This document shows, piece after piece, positions 19,381 through 32,400 of a stretch of DNA of 64,000 nucleotides. Both the position numbers and the translations under genes were made by a program. Location: assembly GCA_963989385.1 (NCBI GenBank), contig OZ022515.1, positions 12,680,803 through 12,744,802 on the forward strand, given 5' to 3'. How positions within the stretch are numbered: position 1 is the first letter of the stretch; every line of letters begins with the position of its first letter. Origin of the DNA: Ctena decussata. Its lineage: Eukaryota > Mollusca > Bivalvia > Lucinida > Lucinidae. A model generated the notes under the pieces. It was not told where the DNA came from. It saw nothing but the letters and a program-made list of their open reading frames with translations, and ran no database searches.

Positions 19381-20647
19381 GAGTGTTTCCTGACTTAAAA
19401 TTTATACAGTCAGACAATATTTGATGATTTATCCTAATCCCTGTCCTGTCTTGTCTATTCTATCTATCTTACATCTCTGTATTGTAGTCTTTAACAAGGT
19501 AACAGGCGAGACACATCCTCCTGTATACAGTTAGTTCTTTTATTTTCCTTGTGATCACTGACTTTCATTTGATTACCTGTCTTCTAAAATGAGTATACCA
19601 GGCTGAAAGAACTCACCCTTTAAATGTAGCCGAAACAATATACCCTTGCAACTGGTCTGAAATGATCCATTCCAATTGGGACAACATGACCCATCGCTGA
19701 AATCAGGCCGAAATTACCTTACCAAAAGGGAATAGGACGGAGATGACATGGATTCTCGTCCACGATTCCTAAATTTTGGGCAAGGCCCTGAGTCTTCTGA
19801 GAAATCACCTATCACCTAACTGTAGATTTGCAGTGGGGGGGGGGGGCAGCCTGATCAAGAATGTTTAGTCTTATCTCTGATTTAATTGTGTGATTATGCC
19901 AGATACCCCTCCCACTTTCATTTTTTATCATTTAGATCAGCATCCACAGAAATGAATTCAGTATTCAAACACAAAAACATCTGTTACAATGGTTTTAGTT
20001 ACTGACTATACCTTTCAGAAACAAACGTTCATATAGAATGGTTCCTTAAAAATACAGATACACAGAATTTTTCATTTTTGACAGTTCACTGCAATACACG
20101 TTTACAATCAATATTTGTTATTTCCCTTGAATTTGACTGTTGGTACGACTGCAGTGTCGTGTTCGTTTTTCCGAAGGTTGTGCTAGTAGCACGATTATCG
20201 TGTAATAAAATTCAAGGGAGGTGATTAAATTATATTCACGAATGCAGCTAATGAAGATTTCAAATGAGATTATGTTCCAACTAATTCATAAACATTTAAT
20301 TATATGACTACTGGTATGGTATATGATCTTCCAAATTTGGTGCAAACAGATAAATAAGCGACAATTATTTCTACTGATTACCATTATGCAAATAAGAAGC
20401 CTCCAGAAAGATAAAATCTATTTTCATAGAGTCTCTGTAAAGTCATTATTCGGTACACACGGACGAATGAGGGACAAACTCATTTCTATTATATGCTAAA
20501 TGTCACCCGACGTTTATCTCGATTTTTCTACCTCTTTCTACGAGGTCAACGAAGAGTAAGGAATCGATACCCTTCCCGAATTATCCCCACGTAATTCCTT
20601 GAATCTAACAACGAGAAATGAACTAGACTCAAGAAGCACAGATTATT
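19381..20647. other. Unassigned sequence with one foldback element
   Basis: At 20125-20217 an inverted repeat starts TTTCCCTTGAATTT and closes AAATTCAAGGGAGG, with a GC-richer loop. A poly-G run lies near 19830. Elsewhere no splice-bounded open frame or recognisable repeat was found. Confidence 0.45.
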
Positions 20648-20703
20648 TGTAGCATAAAAATCCCCACCTTAATAAAAAGGAGGGGGATTTTTTTATGCTA
20701 CAA
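20648..20703. repeat. Short perfect-arm hairpin
   Basis: The arms TTGTAGCATAAAAATCCCC and GGGGATTTTTTTATGCTACA differ only in T-run length. The spacer is about 15 bp. It may be a very short MITE or a structured transcript region. Confidence 0.7.
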
Positions 20704-21351
20704 GTGCCTGTGTCGAAAAGCCAAAATCAGCCATTGCCATTGCGCTGTATGGTCAGAACAGTTTCTGTTCACCCACACCCTGTCCTGACCCCGATAAAGA
20801 CGTACTATACTGTGGGTCGATTAGGTCAGTTCAGAGAGATGCACGTTTCCTTGTTCCCTAAAAATAGTGGGCCATGTTTTCTTCCTCGCCAAATGTTTCG
20901 GGTAATTTTCCTTAAGCTTAATTGAGCATGTTCCCTAAGGTAGTTTAATTGCTCTGTATTTCTATAGTTTTAGATATTCTGATATATTGCAGGTTCCTCA
21001 GGTAAAACCTTCAAGGTAGGGTAAGAATTCATTTCGCTGTGCTGCGCATGTACTGTGGAACTTTCAGATCAACAACTGATTGTAGCAAATTTAAATCAGT
21101 TATATCAAATTCGAACGGAAAAAAAAATGTAAATGCTCAGCCTGTGATACTAAATTTTAACCAAACTCCTGGAAGTCACAGTCGGGTCAGCATAATCTTA
21201 TTTTAATTACTTTCTTATGCTTTATTGCTTTTGTTGTTTGCTTTTTGTAACCTGGCTTAGTTGCTTTTGTTCTGTGTGCATTTACTTATTTCTCCGCTTA
21301 TAAGCTGCGTTGTAAATGTCCATGTTGTGCTTTTATTGTTTCATTGTTTTC

Positions 21352-22078
21352 CAGGGTAAACACAGTATTGCATAGGATGGGGTGGAGTTCTTTTCACACT
21401 GACTAGGGGCGGTGTGGAGCTTGATGTTTAGCAATTGAGCTACCACTTGTGAAGCACTACCGCCTAGTTCAATGTTTGTCGGACAGCTCTAAATAGTGAA
21501 CTCTGCTTTATCCTGGCATATGCTAGTGTTAATTCATTCCCATATTATATACATGTGTTCATTTAACCTGTGCTAAATTTTTAGGTATGATTAGCTTAGT
21601 CTGTCTGTCAGCTATTTTCGGGGTGTTCGGGTGGTGCGATGGTGCTGTTTTTAACTTCCAGTGCCGGGGCGCCCTACTGATTTGACTAGTAGTAGGGCAA
21701 GGGCCTACTGTGCTTGCAGTGGGTGTGGGTGGGGGTTGTTCGGACATTTTTTCTCTCGTCTATCACTTCTCTCTCCTTTCTACTGATCTCTGGGAGACGG
21801 CTTGATATAGACTGAAATACTGTCTCAAAGGGCCATTATTTTAAACTAAAAACAACCAACCAACCAGCCTGTCAGCTATTTTACTCTTGTTGAATATTAT
21901 ACATGTACATTGGTTATAGCAGTCGGTTCAAAAGCTCACAAGAGCTTATGTTGATTTTTTGTAAACTTGCCAACTTTAAAAAATCTTATCTTATCTTATC
22001 TTATCTTCACACCGCCCCTAGTCAGTGTGAAAAGAACTCCACTCCATCTTATGCAATTCATGTACTGTGTTTACCCTG
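21352..22078. mobile_element. 0.73-kb element with ~65-bp inverted repeats
   Basis: The left end reads AGGGTAAACACAGTATTGCA, then GGAGTTCTTTTCACACTGAC and TAGGGGCGGTGTGG. The right end is the reverse complement over about 65 bp. The inside has a short (TTATC)n run near 21986-22007 and no transposase. It is a non-autonomous DNA transposon. Confidence 0.8.
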
Positions 22079-22163
22079 AAGAGTTTTGTGGCCTAGAGGT
22101 CACAAATTTCACCCCCCTTTGAAAAAAAGCTGAAAACAAACATGGTCGTATATCCATAGACCT

Positions 22164-22372
22164 TAACCCATTGCATTCTGGGTATTTTTGTCTTCTGCTG
22201 AAATTGTCGTCTGCATAAAAATCAAGAATATTTTGACAGTATTGGTCTAAGTAACTCTTGTAGAAATGATGTCTAGGCAGCAAACAGTTCGGATCTCAGA
22301 TCAGGCCCCACGTCTGGATTCAAACTGTTTGCCCAGATGCTCCTAAAGGGGTATCCCAAATGGAATGGGTTA
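22164..22372 (+). repeat. Inverted-repeat element family C, copy 2
   Basis: The ends are TAACCCATTGCATTCTGGGT and CCCAAATGGAATGGGTTA. The core hairpin has arms GGCAGCAAACAGTTCGGATC and GGATTCAAACTGTTTGCCC. It is opposite in orientation to the copy at 8753. Confidence 0.75.
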
Positions 22373-23985
22373 TCTGGTGTCTCAAATTCCCGAAGCGGAC
22401 GTTCTACAACTTGAGCATACTACCGGACATCATTGTTGTAAAAGTATCACAGAAGGTACGCTTCTTGAATTTTCTATAATCTCTATTAAACTGAGGGACT
22501 TTAAAAACGCACCATTATACATAATATTATTTTACCCAGAGTTTGCAATATTGGAAACGTTTGAGCACTCGTGCGGGTTAGCATGGTTGAGTTCTTCAAG
22601 TCTGCAAACGCTTACAGAGAGTGTGCAAACATGCATAGAAATTTCGAGAAAAAAGGACATTTGGTTACTTTTTCGCATAAAATTTTAACGAATTCACATT
22701 TTTGTCGAATTTTAATGTTTATGCATCTGAATGAATACCACACACTGTAAAAACAATGAAAAATGGCAAAGATCCTTGAATAAGAGTTTTATCGATGTTC
22801 GAAAATTAATTTACAAAAAAAAAAAAAAAAAAATAGGGTACAGTTACTCGACTTAAAAGCGATGGTATACCTACCCAAGTCATTAGAGTATGTCTTAATG
22901 TACCAGTTCCAAGCAAATTTGAATGATTATTCAAATGTCCGTTACCTTCACTTCCGGTTTTTGTGCAAAGAGTTGAAATTGCAGCAAACTGAAAATCACG
23001 CTTCAATCATCATTGGATTAATGCCAATTTATCTCCCTTTAGGAATATTTTGCGTTTGTGTTCCCGGTTAAAATTGGAACAAGAAACATCTTAAAAAAAG
23101 ATAATTGTCGAAGATGAAATTCGTTTTTAAAGAACAACTTGTCTATCCGCAAATAACGGCGATTAAATTAAAAAGGAAACGAAGCCAAAATAAAGTTTAT
23201 ATTCATAAAACGTCATTTTAAAACTGTTTCTTTTCACAAATGGTAGATTGTGTTTATTATCCCCCATAGAATAAAAACCCGGATGCAGGTCATGCATGCT
23301 CTGATATGTCTACGACAAATAAACCAAAATTACAATAGTTGATGGCTGTCTGTATGAAACAAATTCATTTCCTCAGCATATCCAAAGCTACAAATTACAA
23401 AGCTTCTAATGTCTTTCAGCATATTTTCTTATCCACCTCCATAGAAGGTAGATCTAAACATTCACCTTTCATTTCACCACTCCGGGGTTATTCGGGGGTT
23501 TTAACCCTTCGATCCATCCATCGTTATTAGTGGTCTCTGATTAAATAATATAAAGACTAAATTTAAAACATAAGCGCTTTAATATTTGCATTCAAACACT
23601 CACTTCGAATAATTATCATTTCATTGTGTTGATTTTGATTCAAATATAATAAACTGACTACTGGTTAAAGACAAACATTTGTTTTTTACACATTTTATTG
23701 AGAATCTTATATTTATAATTACAAACACGAGTATATTTAAATAAAATACGTGTACGTGTATTGATATTCCTCTCCCTTGAATGAGATATTTTTCACTGGC
23801 TTATTTCCCTTCCTAAGAACATATCACGTAAAAGGTGCCTTGCTGCATTGGCAAAATGTTCGTAAATGGACACATGACTTTGCGCAGACCGGTCAGGGAT
23901 CTCATTTCACAAGCGGCATCTGTATAGAACAGTGGACTTACTTTACAACAACAGAATTTGTTGAAGTTAAAAGCCGCTACAAAGC
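22373..23985. other. Low-repeat stretch, no gene identified
   Basis: It looks less repetitive than its surroundings. A poly-A run lies at 22814-22833. The longest open frame here, 22365-22688 (107 codons), is hydrophobic and lacks flanking splice logic. Short regulatory or UTR sequence cannot be excluded. Confidence 0.4.
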
Positions 23986-24083
23986 GAGCGGACACATGAC
24001 GTCGAAATGAGGTCGATGCGACGTCATTACGTCGTATCGACGTCGGTACGACGTTATTACGACGTCATTTGTCTGATGGGCAG
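23986..24083. repeat. Diverged GACGTC hairpin MITE
   Basis: It reads GGACACATGACGTCGAAATG to GACGTCATTTGTCTGATGGG, with internal GATGCGACGTCATTACGTCG. It is a decayed member of the family best preserved at 43785-43892. Confidence 0.65.
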
Positions 24084-24330
24084 TGATAGAGGAAGACTTG
24101 CCAGTCTGCCAGGATGCTCAAACTGATCTGAGTATTTATTCTGAGCACGCAATGGCTTTAAATCCCTTTTCGTGCGATATTGTTCTAACGGCTCTCTCAA
24201 CAGTATTTCAGTTATATCGGGCCGATTTGTGGTACAACCACCTCTAGACCACAGAAGACTGGACAGGGCCAAGGGTACAGGGCTCCAGATAAGAAGCAGT
24301 AGCATGAATAGTTTTAGGATACTTTTCCAT

Positions 24331-24567
24331 ATGAGCCGCGACACGAGAAAACTAAGTAATTGTGCGCCCAGCGCAGGCTCAGATCAGCCTGGGCATCCGC
24401 CCAGTCTGATAAGAGTCTTCGCTGTCCGCATGCAGCTAGCCTATACCCTTGGCAACCAGTACAGCACACAGCAAAGACTCTGATTAGACCGGGCGGATGC
24501 CCAGGCTGATCTGAGTGTTCTCTGGGTGGACATGTCACTTTGTTGGTTATGTCGTGTCGTGGCTCAT
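24331..24567. repeat. Inverted-repeat element family B, copy 2
   Basis: The ends are ATGAGCCGCGACACGAGAAA and the complement ending GTCGTGGCTCAT. Inner arms are GGCTCAGATCAGCCTGGGCA and GGGCGGATGCCCAGGCTGAT. Length is 237 bp. Confidence 0.85.
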
Positions 24568-24639
24568 ATTTCTTTACAAAAACATAAGTTGTAACCCCTT
24601 ATTAGAAACGTCTTGCCTGAGTCACAACATCCGTTTTTT

Positions 24640-25130
24640 TTTGTTTTTTGTTTTTAAATGAGATAAATTATCTAAAATTATCCTCAAAACCCCATCTTAT
24701 TTTGAGCTCTGTCAGACAGGATGAGCAGCCCAGCATCCAGGGGGTGGGCTTTGGGGTTCAGCCCCGCCACCTGTGCCTCTCTGTTATGAAGACCTCCAGA
24801 TAATAAGGTGTGTCTGGTGACAATTTGAGATAATATAGCTATGGTTAGATTAGAATGGGTACTGTGACATCTCATTAGAATCGCCTTGCCGAGGCGATTC
24901 TAATGAGATATCACGACATATATTTCAAGGGAAAGAAGACATTATCAAAAATTCTCATCTAACTGATCCTTTATTATGTAATATATTTTCATGACCTCTC
25001 TCTCACCCGACCCCCCCCCCCCCCGCACCCACACATCTCGGAACCTCCCAGCCCCAACCAGTTATCCAAAGCCCCACCAGTATGTGTTGGTCTGGATCCT
25101 GGCCTGATGAGCGTGAGAGCTCCGTTTAGT
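24640..25130 (+). repeat. Long family E-type element with internal hairpin
   Basis: It shares order and sequence with 59785-60270. Shared parts are CCAGGGGGTGGGCTTTGGGG, CCTGTGCCTCTCTGTTATGA, then the hairpin GAATCGCCTTGCCGAGGCGA, then ACATTATCAAAAATTCTCAT, a poly-C run and CACCCACACATCTCGGAACC. It is non-coding. Confidence 0.7.
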
Positions 25131-25149
25131 AGGGCAATATACTCCCATG

Positions 25150-25860
25150 GGGATTTAAAGATGGAAAAGAAACAGAACTTTGTCCTACACATCGTTTGAT
25201 ACTGTTTGATATTTGTGTGAACTTTCATGAAGAAATCTTGACTGGTTTAAAAGATATGGAGCGAACACGGACTAATACAAAATTACAATACGAAAAATAT
25301 AAAGGGACATAATTCCATCAAAACTGAAAGTCAGGTTATAGATCACCGAGATTAGTGCTTTAAATTTTCATGAAGAAATCTTAAACGGTTGAAAAGATGT
25401 GGCGCGGTCACGAAGCTAATATGAAGCTACGAAAATACAGAGAGGTACAATTCCAGCAAACCTGAAAACAGGGTTATGGCTCTTTTTCTCTGCACATCTT
25501 CTGATGGTGCTTTATACTTGTACAAGGTTTAATGAAGAACTCTTAAACGGTTTTCGAGATATGGAGAGAACACGAAATGATACCGTTTGAAATTTGACCT
25601 ATTAGTGTGACATTGACCTTTGCCGGACTTTGTTGAAATACAAGGTGAACATCTGAGTCAAGTTGCCAAAAAATCTTTCAGTGTAAAGGAGCTATGGCGA
25701 AGCGGACTCGAAGATCATACAAAATTACTTTACGAAAAATACAAGGGCATAATTTCATCAAAGCTGAAGTTAGGTTTATGGTTCTTTTCCTCTGCACATC
25801 GTGTATAGTGCTTTATATTTGTGAAAACTTTCATTAAGAAATCTTGAACGCTGGATGATT
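25150..25860. repeat. Tandem-core repeat, ~200-bp units
   Basis: Three to four diverged units share ACATAATTCCATCAAAACTG, GGTTATGGCTCTTTTTCTCT, CTGCACATC and TTTCATGAAGAAATCTTGAA. It also contains TGACCTATTAGTGTGACATT. It resembles the cores of the pearl-like elements but shows no clear (ACGG)n tract. Confidence 0.6.
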
Positions 25861-25975
25861 TGCCAATCTACATCCTTTTCACTAGTATTTCAGTCATATC
25901 AGGACGATGGGGGGGAGGGGGGATAATGAAAGGTTGTGTACAATCTAACGCCGTTTACAGTTGAAAAGATTTACG

Positions 25976-26047
25976 CTTCCAGGCGGAATCGAACCCGGAC
26001 CGCTAGCTCTGCAGGCCGACACTTAACACACAGAGCTACCGGGGCTC
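25976..26047 (-). repeat. tRNA-like SINE head, isolated
   Basis: On the minus strand it reads GAGCCCCGGTAGCTCTGTGT (A-box region), an anticodon-like loop near CCTGCAGAG, and GGTCCGGGTTCGATTCCGCC (B box). The intervening arm is too long for a functional tRNA. It is best read as a SINE head or tRNA pseudogene. Confidence 0.5.
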
Positions 26048-26355
26048 TTAGTTGTAAGAAATAGGGAAGAGCTGAATTGTTATAAGGTATAATATACATG
26101 TATCATGATCTGGCTCTTACCATTAAAGCTAGTTTCGCATATTGCTACGTCTGATCTGGGTCTGCAGTGTTTGTCAGGATTCCAAGAAATGAGTGGCGTC
26201 TTGCACAGAAAGAAACCTTAGGCACGAACAGCAAATATTCAGATCACCCTGCGCATCTTCAAAAACCAAGAAGGTCTTTAAATTAATATGGGCTTCATTG
26301 GCACCGAAAACTCTGGGCCCAATGCTTTATGCGGTGTTCAAGCTGACTGATAATA

Positions 26356-26595
26356 ATGAGCCGCGACTCGAGAAAACCAACAATGTGGCTGGGCGCCCAG
26401 TGCAGACTCACATAAGCCTGGGCACCCGCCCAGTCCGCTCAGACTCTTCACTAAGCGCTTAAAGGGTAGCTAAGGGTCTAAGCTACCTCCATGCGGACAA
26501 CGAAGACTCTGATCAGACTGGGCGGATGCCCAGGCTGATCTGAGTCTGCGCTGGGCGCACATCCACTTTGTTGGTTTTCCCGTGTCGCGGCTCAT
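26356..26595. repeat. Inverted-repeat element family B, copy 3
   Basis: The ends are ATGAGCCGCGACTCGAGAAA and the complement ending TGTCGCGGCTCAT. Length is 240 bp. Both TTCGTTGTCC-type and GGGCGGATGCCCAGGCTGAT inner modules are intact. Confidence 0.85.
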
Positions 26596-27204
26596 TTTTT
26601 ATGTCTTGCCCGTTCGCACACTGTTATTTAGGTAATCTTCATGCAAATGATGCTCATTTGTTGAAGAAATGATAAGATAACTTTGACGCGATCGGCTGAA
26701 CTACAGTAAGTCAGGATACCCTACAGCGGCTGGATCTAAAAGAAGACGAGTTGGAGGAACACAATTTCGTGAGGTTTTGAATTAACCTGAACTTAATAAA
26801 ATTTTGCAATTAAGCTGAACAAATCATTCGGAAGTGACATGGTGCCTTCAAATTTCTATTTTTTATTATCAACATTATCCAGCTCTTCCACAAAGAACTC
26901 AGCATTTCTCCTCGAGTAGCTCTGGGGTAACCCATACTCCAGTTCTTCTCGAGTGAATACAAATTCACCTTAACATTATTACTCAAGACAATGTGAATAT
27001 TTTACCTTCGAGAATATTTTTTAAAGATATTTCTTCTTTAGTATGCGGTGGCGGCTGCCGCCCCTGTCGCACCTCTTCTAACACCCATGATTCTACGTTG
27101 AATAAAGAGAGATTTTTTTAATGGAATTGATATCGGTAGTTTATGAATAGCATTTGTTCTCGTCTCAAAGCGTGCAACTATGTGCGGGTTCTATTTTATC
27201 TATC

Positions 27205-27245
<41 letters not shown>

Positions 27246-28629
27246 CAGTGCAAACAGGTATGCACGATAAAGCGAACGTTTCTTTTTTTTATACAGTATA
27301 TGCTTTTAATGACTACGGATGACTGCCAATCTTTATCTTTATCAGTTGTCATGCATCGTATGACAAAGTTGTATCGTAATGTAGGCATGGAAATTATTCT
27401 TAAATTATAGATATGACAGGTCAGAAATAACTTATTGTAGATTTCCTATAGATTGAGACAGTTCAAATAATTTCCCGTAATTTTCCTAAAGTTGGAAATA
27501 AGTTGATTTTAGTGTTCAGTCATGGTATAAAGCGATGCGTCATAAACTGCTAGCGATATGGAACACAGTGAAGACCTTGATCAGACTGCTCAGAATGAGC
27601 AGTCTGATCAGGGTCTGCACTGTTTGCTTAAAAGTTTTTGCTCCAATATAAAGGATTTTTACAGTACTTGTTTGTGTTAAGTGTATACAATCAAAATGAA
27701 AATATAAATAACTTCAGGTGGATAAGGGAACATCAGTTGCAGTGAAAGTAACTCTCTCTCTCTCTCTCCCTCTTTCTCTCTCTGTGTCTCTGTCTCAGCG
27801 TCTGTCTGTCTGTCTGTGTGCTTGTCTTACTGTCTCTGTGTCTATCTCACTTCATTTAATACTGCATTACTGTTTTTTTTTTAGTTTGCTTAAGCAGGCT
27901 GATCCGGATATCAGACATAACTTCCCTGATATCTGAGATCATTGCATATGTTTTAAGTATTTTTATTTTTTTAGATGGCTGATGGATGACTGGAATTTTA
28001 CGTCCTTTTAACCGTATTTCGTCAACAGAAAGAAGTAAATGTTACAGAAAGTACATTTTGAGGAAATATGTTACGATCTGAGTGGAAATATATAGAAAAA
28101 AAATGTAATGAACGCGTGGGGGCGAGGTGATGGTTGTGGTGATTCTGGGTCTTTCGGGGGGATTGGTTGGGGAGGGGAAGGGGAGGGGTGGGGGAGTTGC
28201 AAAGGGGAAGAGCGATGGACAAATAGAAACTATACTGTAAAAGTGTATGTTGAATTAATGCACGCACTATACTACAAAAGACACTGTTCGCTTAGTGTTC
28301 TTAATCATAACAAAAAACATCAATGACCCCCGATTTACATCCATCTGTCAAATTTGATTGACAATAAAGGTGTGACAAAAGCGTATAAGTCAATTAGTGC
28401 GTCGTTAATATCTATAATATGAGCGGCATTCCTATACACTTTGTCTTAATGAAAATGCGAACTGCGCGAGCCAAGCCCAGCATGCGCAAATGCGTACAGT
28501 TTGCTCGGGTAGATGTCAATTTGTGAATTGTGTATGTCATACAATAACTGTGCATGTGCAGAGGTTGGGTCTTGACATGCGCAGTTAGCATGTATATGTA
28601 CCTCAGTTCCAATTTTCTCTGGACGCGCA
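26596..28629. other. Unassigned stretch with microsatellites
   Basis: It contains a (TTA)n run at 27213-27246, a perfect GATCAGACTGCTC hairpin at 27572-27616, a (CT)n tract at 27751-27779 running into CT/GTCT repeats to about 27845, and a G-rich run at 28160-28210. The open frames over these tracts follow the simple repeats. No exon of the Sushi gene was recognised here. Confidence 0.5.
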
Positions 28630-28860
28630 CGTAAACAGTTAAGATGATTTGGTACATCTCCATGTTTTTTCCGCCGTTTTTACAAAGGGGAACAACTTTC
28701 GTGACTTCTTGGTCGCTTTCCTGGAGGGCAAAGCCGTTCCAAAAGTATTTTTTGTGACTGTGTGAGTGGGGTGGGGGTGGGGGGTCTACTCTCACGGGAA
28801 AGAATTTGCTCCCACGGGCGCAAATTCTTTCCTGTAAGAGTTGACCTCTATTGTTGTCGT
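28630..28860 (+). repeat. Family A-like hairpin element (A' subtype)
   Basis: The left part is TGGTACATCTCCATGTTTTT, TTTTACAAAGGGGAACAACT. The hairpin is GGGAAAGAATTTGCTCCCAC then its complement and AGAGTTGACCTC. Related A' copies are at 51890-52200, 61970-62170 and 63450-63665. Confidence 0.65.
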
Positions 28861-29280
28861 AACAGAGAAAATGTCATATATACATGTACACTGCTCAAAA
28901 TAGCTAAATACATGCACTCTTGATGTTTTCACTAACTTCGCCTTTGACCTTCTTTCACTTGCTGTCAGAGTGAAAACTGACTTTAAAACAACATTCTGTT
29001 CATTCTATTGTGGGGTGGGGGAGCGGGGAGGCTTTAATATTTTCGACTTTTGCTTCAGGAATTTTGTATGTGTGTTGGGAAAGGGGGAGGGGGAGAGGGA
29101 GGGGGGTATGGTTTTCTTTGCTGCTGGTATGATAAGATTCGTTGTTTTCATATCATGATCCTTAGAAAATGCTTTACTATCGTTATCTTTCACATTATTT
29201 CCATTTATTTGTTTATTTGTCTACTTACTTTTTATATGTTTATTTATTTTGTATTTATTTATTTATGTCTTTTTCTTAAG

Positions 29281-29469
29281 GTTCTGAATGTCCTGAACTA
29301 AGATCACATGACGATGCCGAAATTATTTTGAGCAACTACAGCACTTCCGCTGGTACCTACGTTGAAATCATCTGTCGTCAATTTGCATATCATGTCACGC
29401 CCTTTGCTGTCACGTGCGTAGCTGACGAAACACCCGGCTGGTACCCAACGCCAGATTTTAGCTGCAAAT
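29281..29469 (+). CDS. Sushi/CCP domain exon
   Basis: The acceptor is TTTTTCTTAAG and the donor is GTAAGT. The exon is phase 1-1 and 189 bp, the usual form for a CCP module. It reads SECPELRSHDD, then YVEIICRQF, FAVTCVADETPGWYPTPDFS and CK. The four cysteines, the GxW-type PGWYPTP and the final C fit the CCP consensus. Confidence 0.9.
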
Positions 29470-32400
29470 GTAAGTACATGTATTAAGATGCATGAGAGCA
29501 TCGCCCGCCATCTTACGGAGGAGTATACGGGCCATGTATACTTTTGTGTTTTTTTGTTAGATATCTCGAAATTTCGAGTTAATAAGTCAAACTTTCGACT
29601 TATTATCTCGAAATTTCGACTTAATAACTAGAAAGTTTGACATATTAACTCGAAATTTCGACTTAGTCTCTCGAATTTCGGCTTATTCTTATTATCTCGA
29701 AATTTCGAGATGATAGGTTGAAATTTCGACTTAATAACCCGAAATTTCGACTTATTAACTCCAAATTTCGAGTAACACTTAGTCGAAATTTCGACTTATT
29801 AATAATTCGAAATTTCGACTTTTTAACTCCAAATTTCGACTTAGTATCTCGAAATTTCGACTTATTATCTCGAAATATTGATTTCTTATCTCGAAATTTC
29901 AAGAAAATAAGTTGACATTTCGACTTAATAACTCGAAATTTCGACTTATTGAAATTTCGAGATACAAAGTCGTAATTTCGAGTTCGTAAGTCGACATTTC
30001 GATTTAATAAGTCGAAAAAGAAATCTATCATTGCCTGGCTGACGTCATATTCTTTCGAAGATTGACGGTATCTTAGTGCTACCTATCAGCAATAATGAAA
30101 GAGAGACGGCTTTTGTGACTTCCTGTTTGTTTACCTGGACAACAAAGTCCTTCCAAAAGCAGCCTACGTTTAAGGGGGGAAACATTACTATAGGACCAAT
30201 TAAATGATTTCCTTTTAAATGAGATTTGACCCTCAGTGAAAAGGGAAGAAGGAATGAGAGTGGCAGAGTTGATCCCAAAACTATACCAATGAAAAAAGGG
30301 ATGACGTAAAATAAAGATAATAGTGAGGATAATAGTACTGGATCACAGGGTATAATCGATTCCGCTAATTTTCGCTTCCTGCAGAGACTGTACATTATAT
30401 TTGGCTTCCGCCGAGACTGTCCGCGATCTCTTGCTTCCTGCCGAGACTTCTGTACATGATAAATGGCTTCCTGCAGAGACTGTCCGCGTGATTCTGCTTC
30501 CTGCCGAGGCTCTCGGCAGGAAGCAGAGTCACGCGGACAGTCTCGGCAGGAAGCAGAATCACGCGGACAGTAGTCTCGGCAGGAAGCAAGAGTTCGCGGA
30601 CAGTCTCGGCGGAAGCCAAATATGACGGACAGTCTCTGCAGGAAGCGAAAATTGGCGGAATCGATTATACCCTGTGTGGATTGTACGCAAGTCCGAGAAG
30701 TCAATTCTCACAACAAACTTCTCTCTGATGATCTGTTTTGAGCTGAAAAAAAAAACACACACACACAAAAACACCAGATTTGTTTTCTTTTTTGGCCTAA
30801 CTTCATGGACAAAATTTTACTCTAATTTGTGCTAGAAAAAGAGAGAAAAAAGTAGATAAGAGGACATATTAGGCAGGAATTTCTATTGCACGAGAAGGTT
30901 TATGTGTGGCATAATTTATGAGCATCTGTCATCAATAACGGCGTACCGGATCGGTGCTTTTAACTGTACATTTACTTTAATTACATTGGAACCAATATTT
31001 CATACACTCTGAATGTTGTCTCAGCCATGGCAGTTATCTTTGGCGTCTGTCACAAGGCAGCAAAAGGAGAAAGATGGGCTCCGCTTTACAAATTCTGTGT
31101 CCAAGATACGTTGGGCCTCTACCCACCTCCACTGCCCCTTTTATGTTTTTTGCCCAAGATAGAGTGGACCTCTATCTCTCCCCCACCCAGAGCTCCCACT
31201 CCCATCTCACACTCATTGCCCCCACGGTCACTATGCTACTGGGAACTTTAATTTCCTTTAGAAGCTGTTTGATCAGACCCATCCCTGGTTACTAGGGCTG
31301 TTACGAAACGAAAAAGTGCTGTTACGAAACGAAAAAGAGTCCTGATTACCTAACGTCCTGATTAGGTCGTTTGGTAACTATGACTCTTTTTCGTTTCACA
31401 ACAGCTCTTTTTCGTTCCGTAACATCCTTGAAAACAAACTAAACCAAGTGTGAGATCTATCATTTCCCATACAGTCAGCTATCGATATCTCGAACACTAA
31501 TATCTCAAATTATCTCATATATCAAAGAATATAGTTTTGACGCATTTCCTTTTTTTATTTATATTTCAATTCCTGTTATCTCAGACTACCGATATCTCAA
31601 AGTAAATTTTCTGGAACCAGAAAATTTACTTTGAGATATCAGTAGTTTGGGATGAGCTTTGACTTTGAGATATCAAGAGTTGACTGTACTTACACTTGTA
31701 TAGTATCCTTGCCCCGAGGTTATAAAACTTTTTTTGTGCTCAACTCAGCTGAGCATGAAATTTTACCTGCTAATAAATAGCAAATTACTGATAAGTACAG
31801 CTGTTTTCATGCTCAGTTTAGCTGAGTATGGAATTCTCTCTGCTTATAAATATGAAAATGCCAACATTAGTTGGCATTTTCATAGTTATCAGCAGAGAAA
31901 ATTTCATGCTCAGCTGAGTTGAGCACGAAAAAAGTTTTATAACCTCGGGGCCTTGTTTCTTATTACAGATCGTCTCGACACTAAGGAACAACTACTATTA
32001 GGGGTTTTAATTGGGTCAGGACTTTTATTCCTTGTGTGTATTACCTCTATCATCGTTGGTGCTATGTATGGTGACTACTGGCGAAGACGGTGGCTGAGGT
32101 AAGGACTTTGCTTGGCAGGGTATAAACCAGTCCACCAATTTTCGCTTCCTGCAGAGACTTCTGTACATGAAAAATGGCTTCCTGTCGAGACTGTCCGCGT
32201 GAATCTGCATCCTGCCGAGAGCTGTCGAGACTGTCCGCGTGAATCTGCTTCCTGCCGAGGCTCTCGGCAGGATGCAGATTCACGCGGACAGTCTCGACAG
32301 GAAGCCATTTTCAAGGACAGTAGTCCCTGCAGGAAGCAAGAGATCGCAGACAGTCTCGGCGGAAGCCAAATATGACGGACAGTCCCAGCAGGAAGCGAAA

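Noticed and set aside
22365..22688. A 107-codon plus-strand frame as an exon
   Set aside because: It begins inside the family C element and has no convincing acceptor or donor pair.
28412..28795. A 127-codon minus-strand frame
   Set aside because: It starts in a C/G-rich simple tract and runs across a family A' repeat. No protein features were seen.
29663..30031. A 122-codon minus-strand frame with repeated SKFR motifs
   Set aside because: It is a translation of the CGAAATTTCG array.
30045..30704. A 219-codon minus-strand frame
   Set aside because: It crosses the palindrome at 30344-30677. Matching frames occur on the plus strand because of the symmetry.
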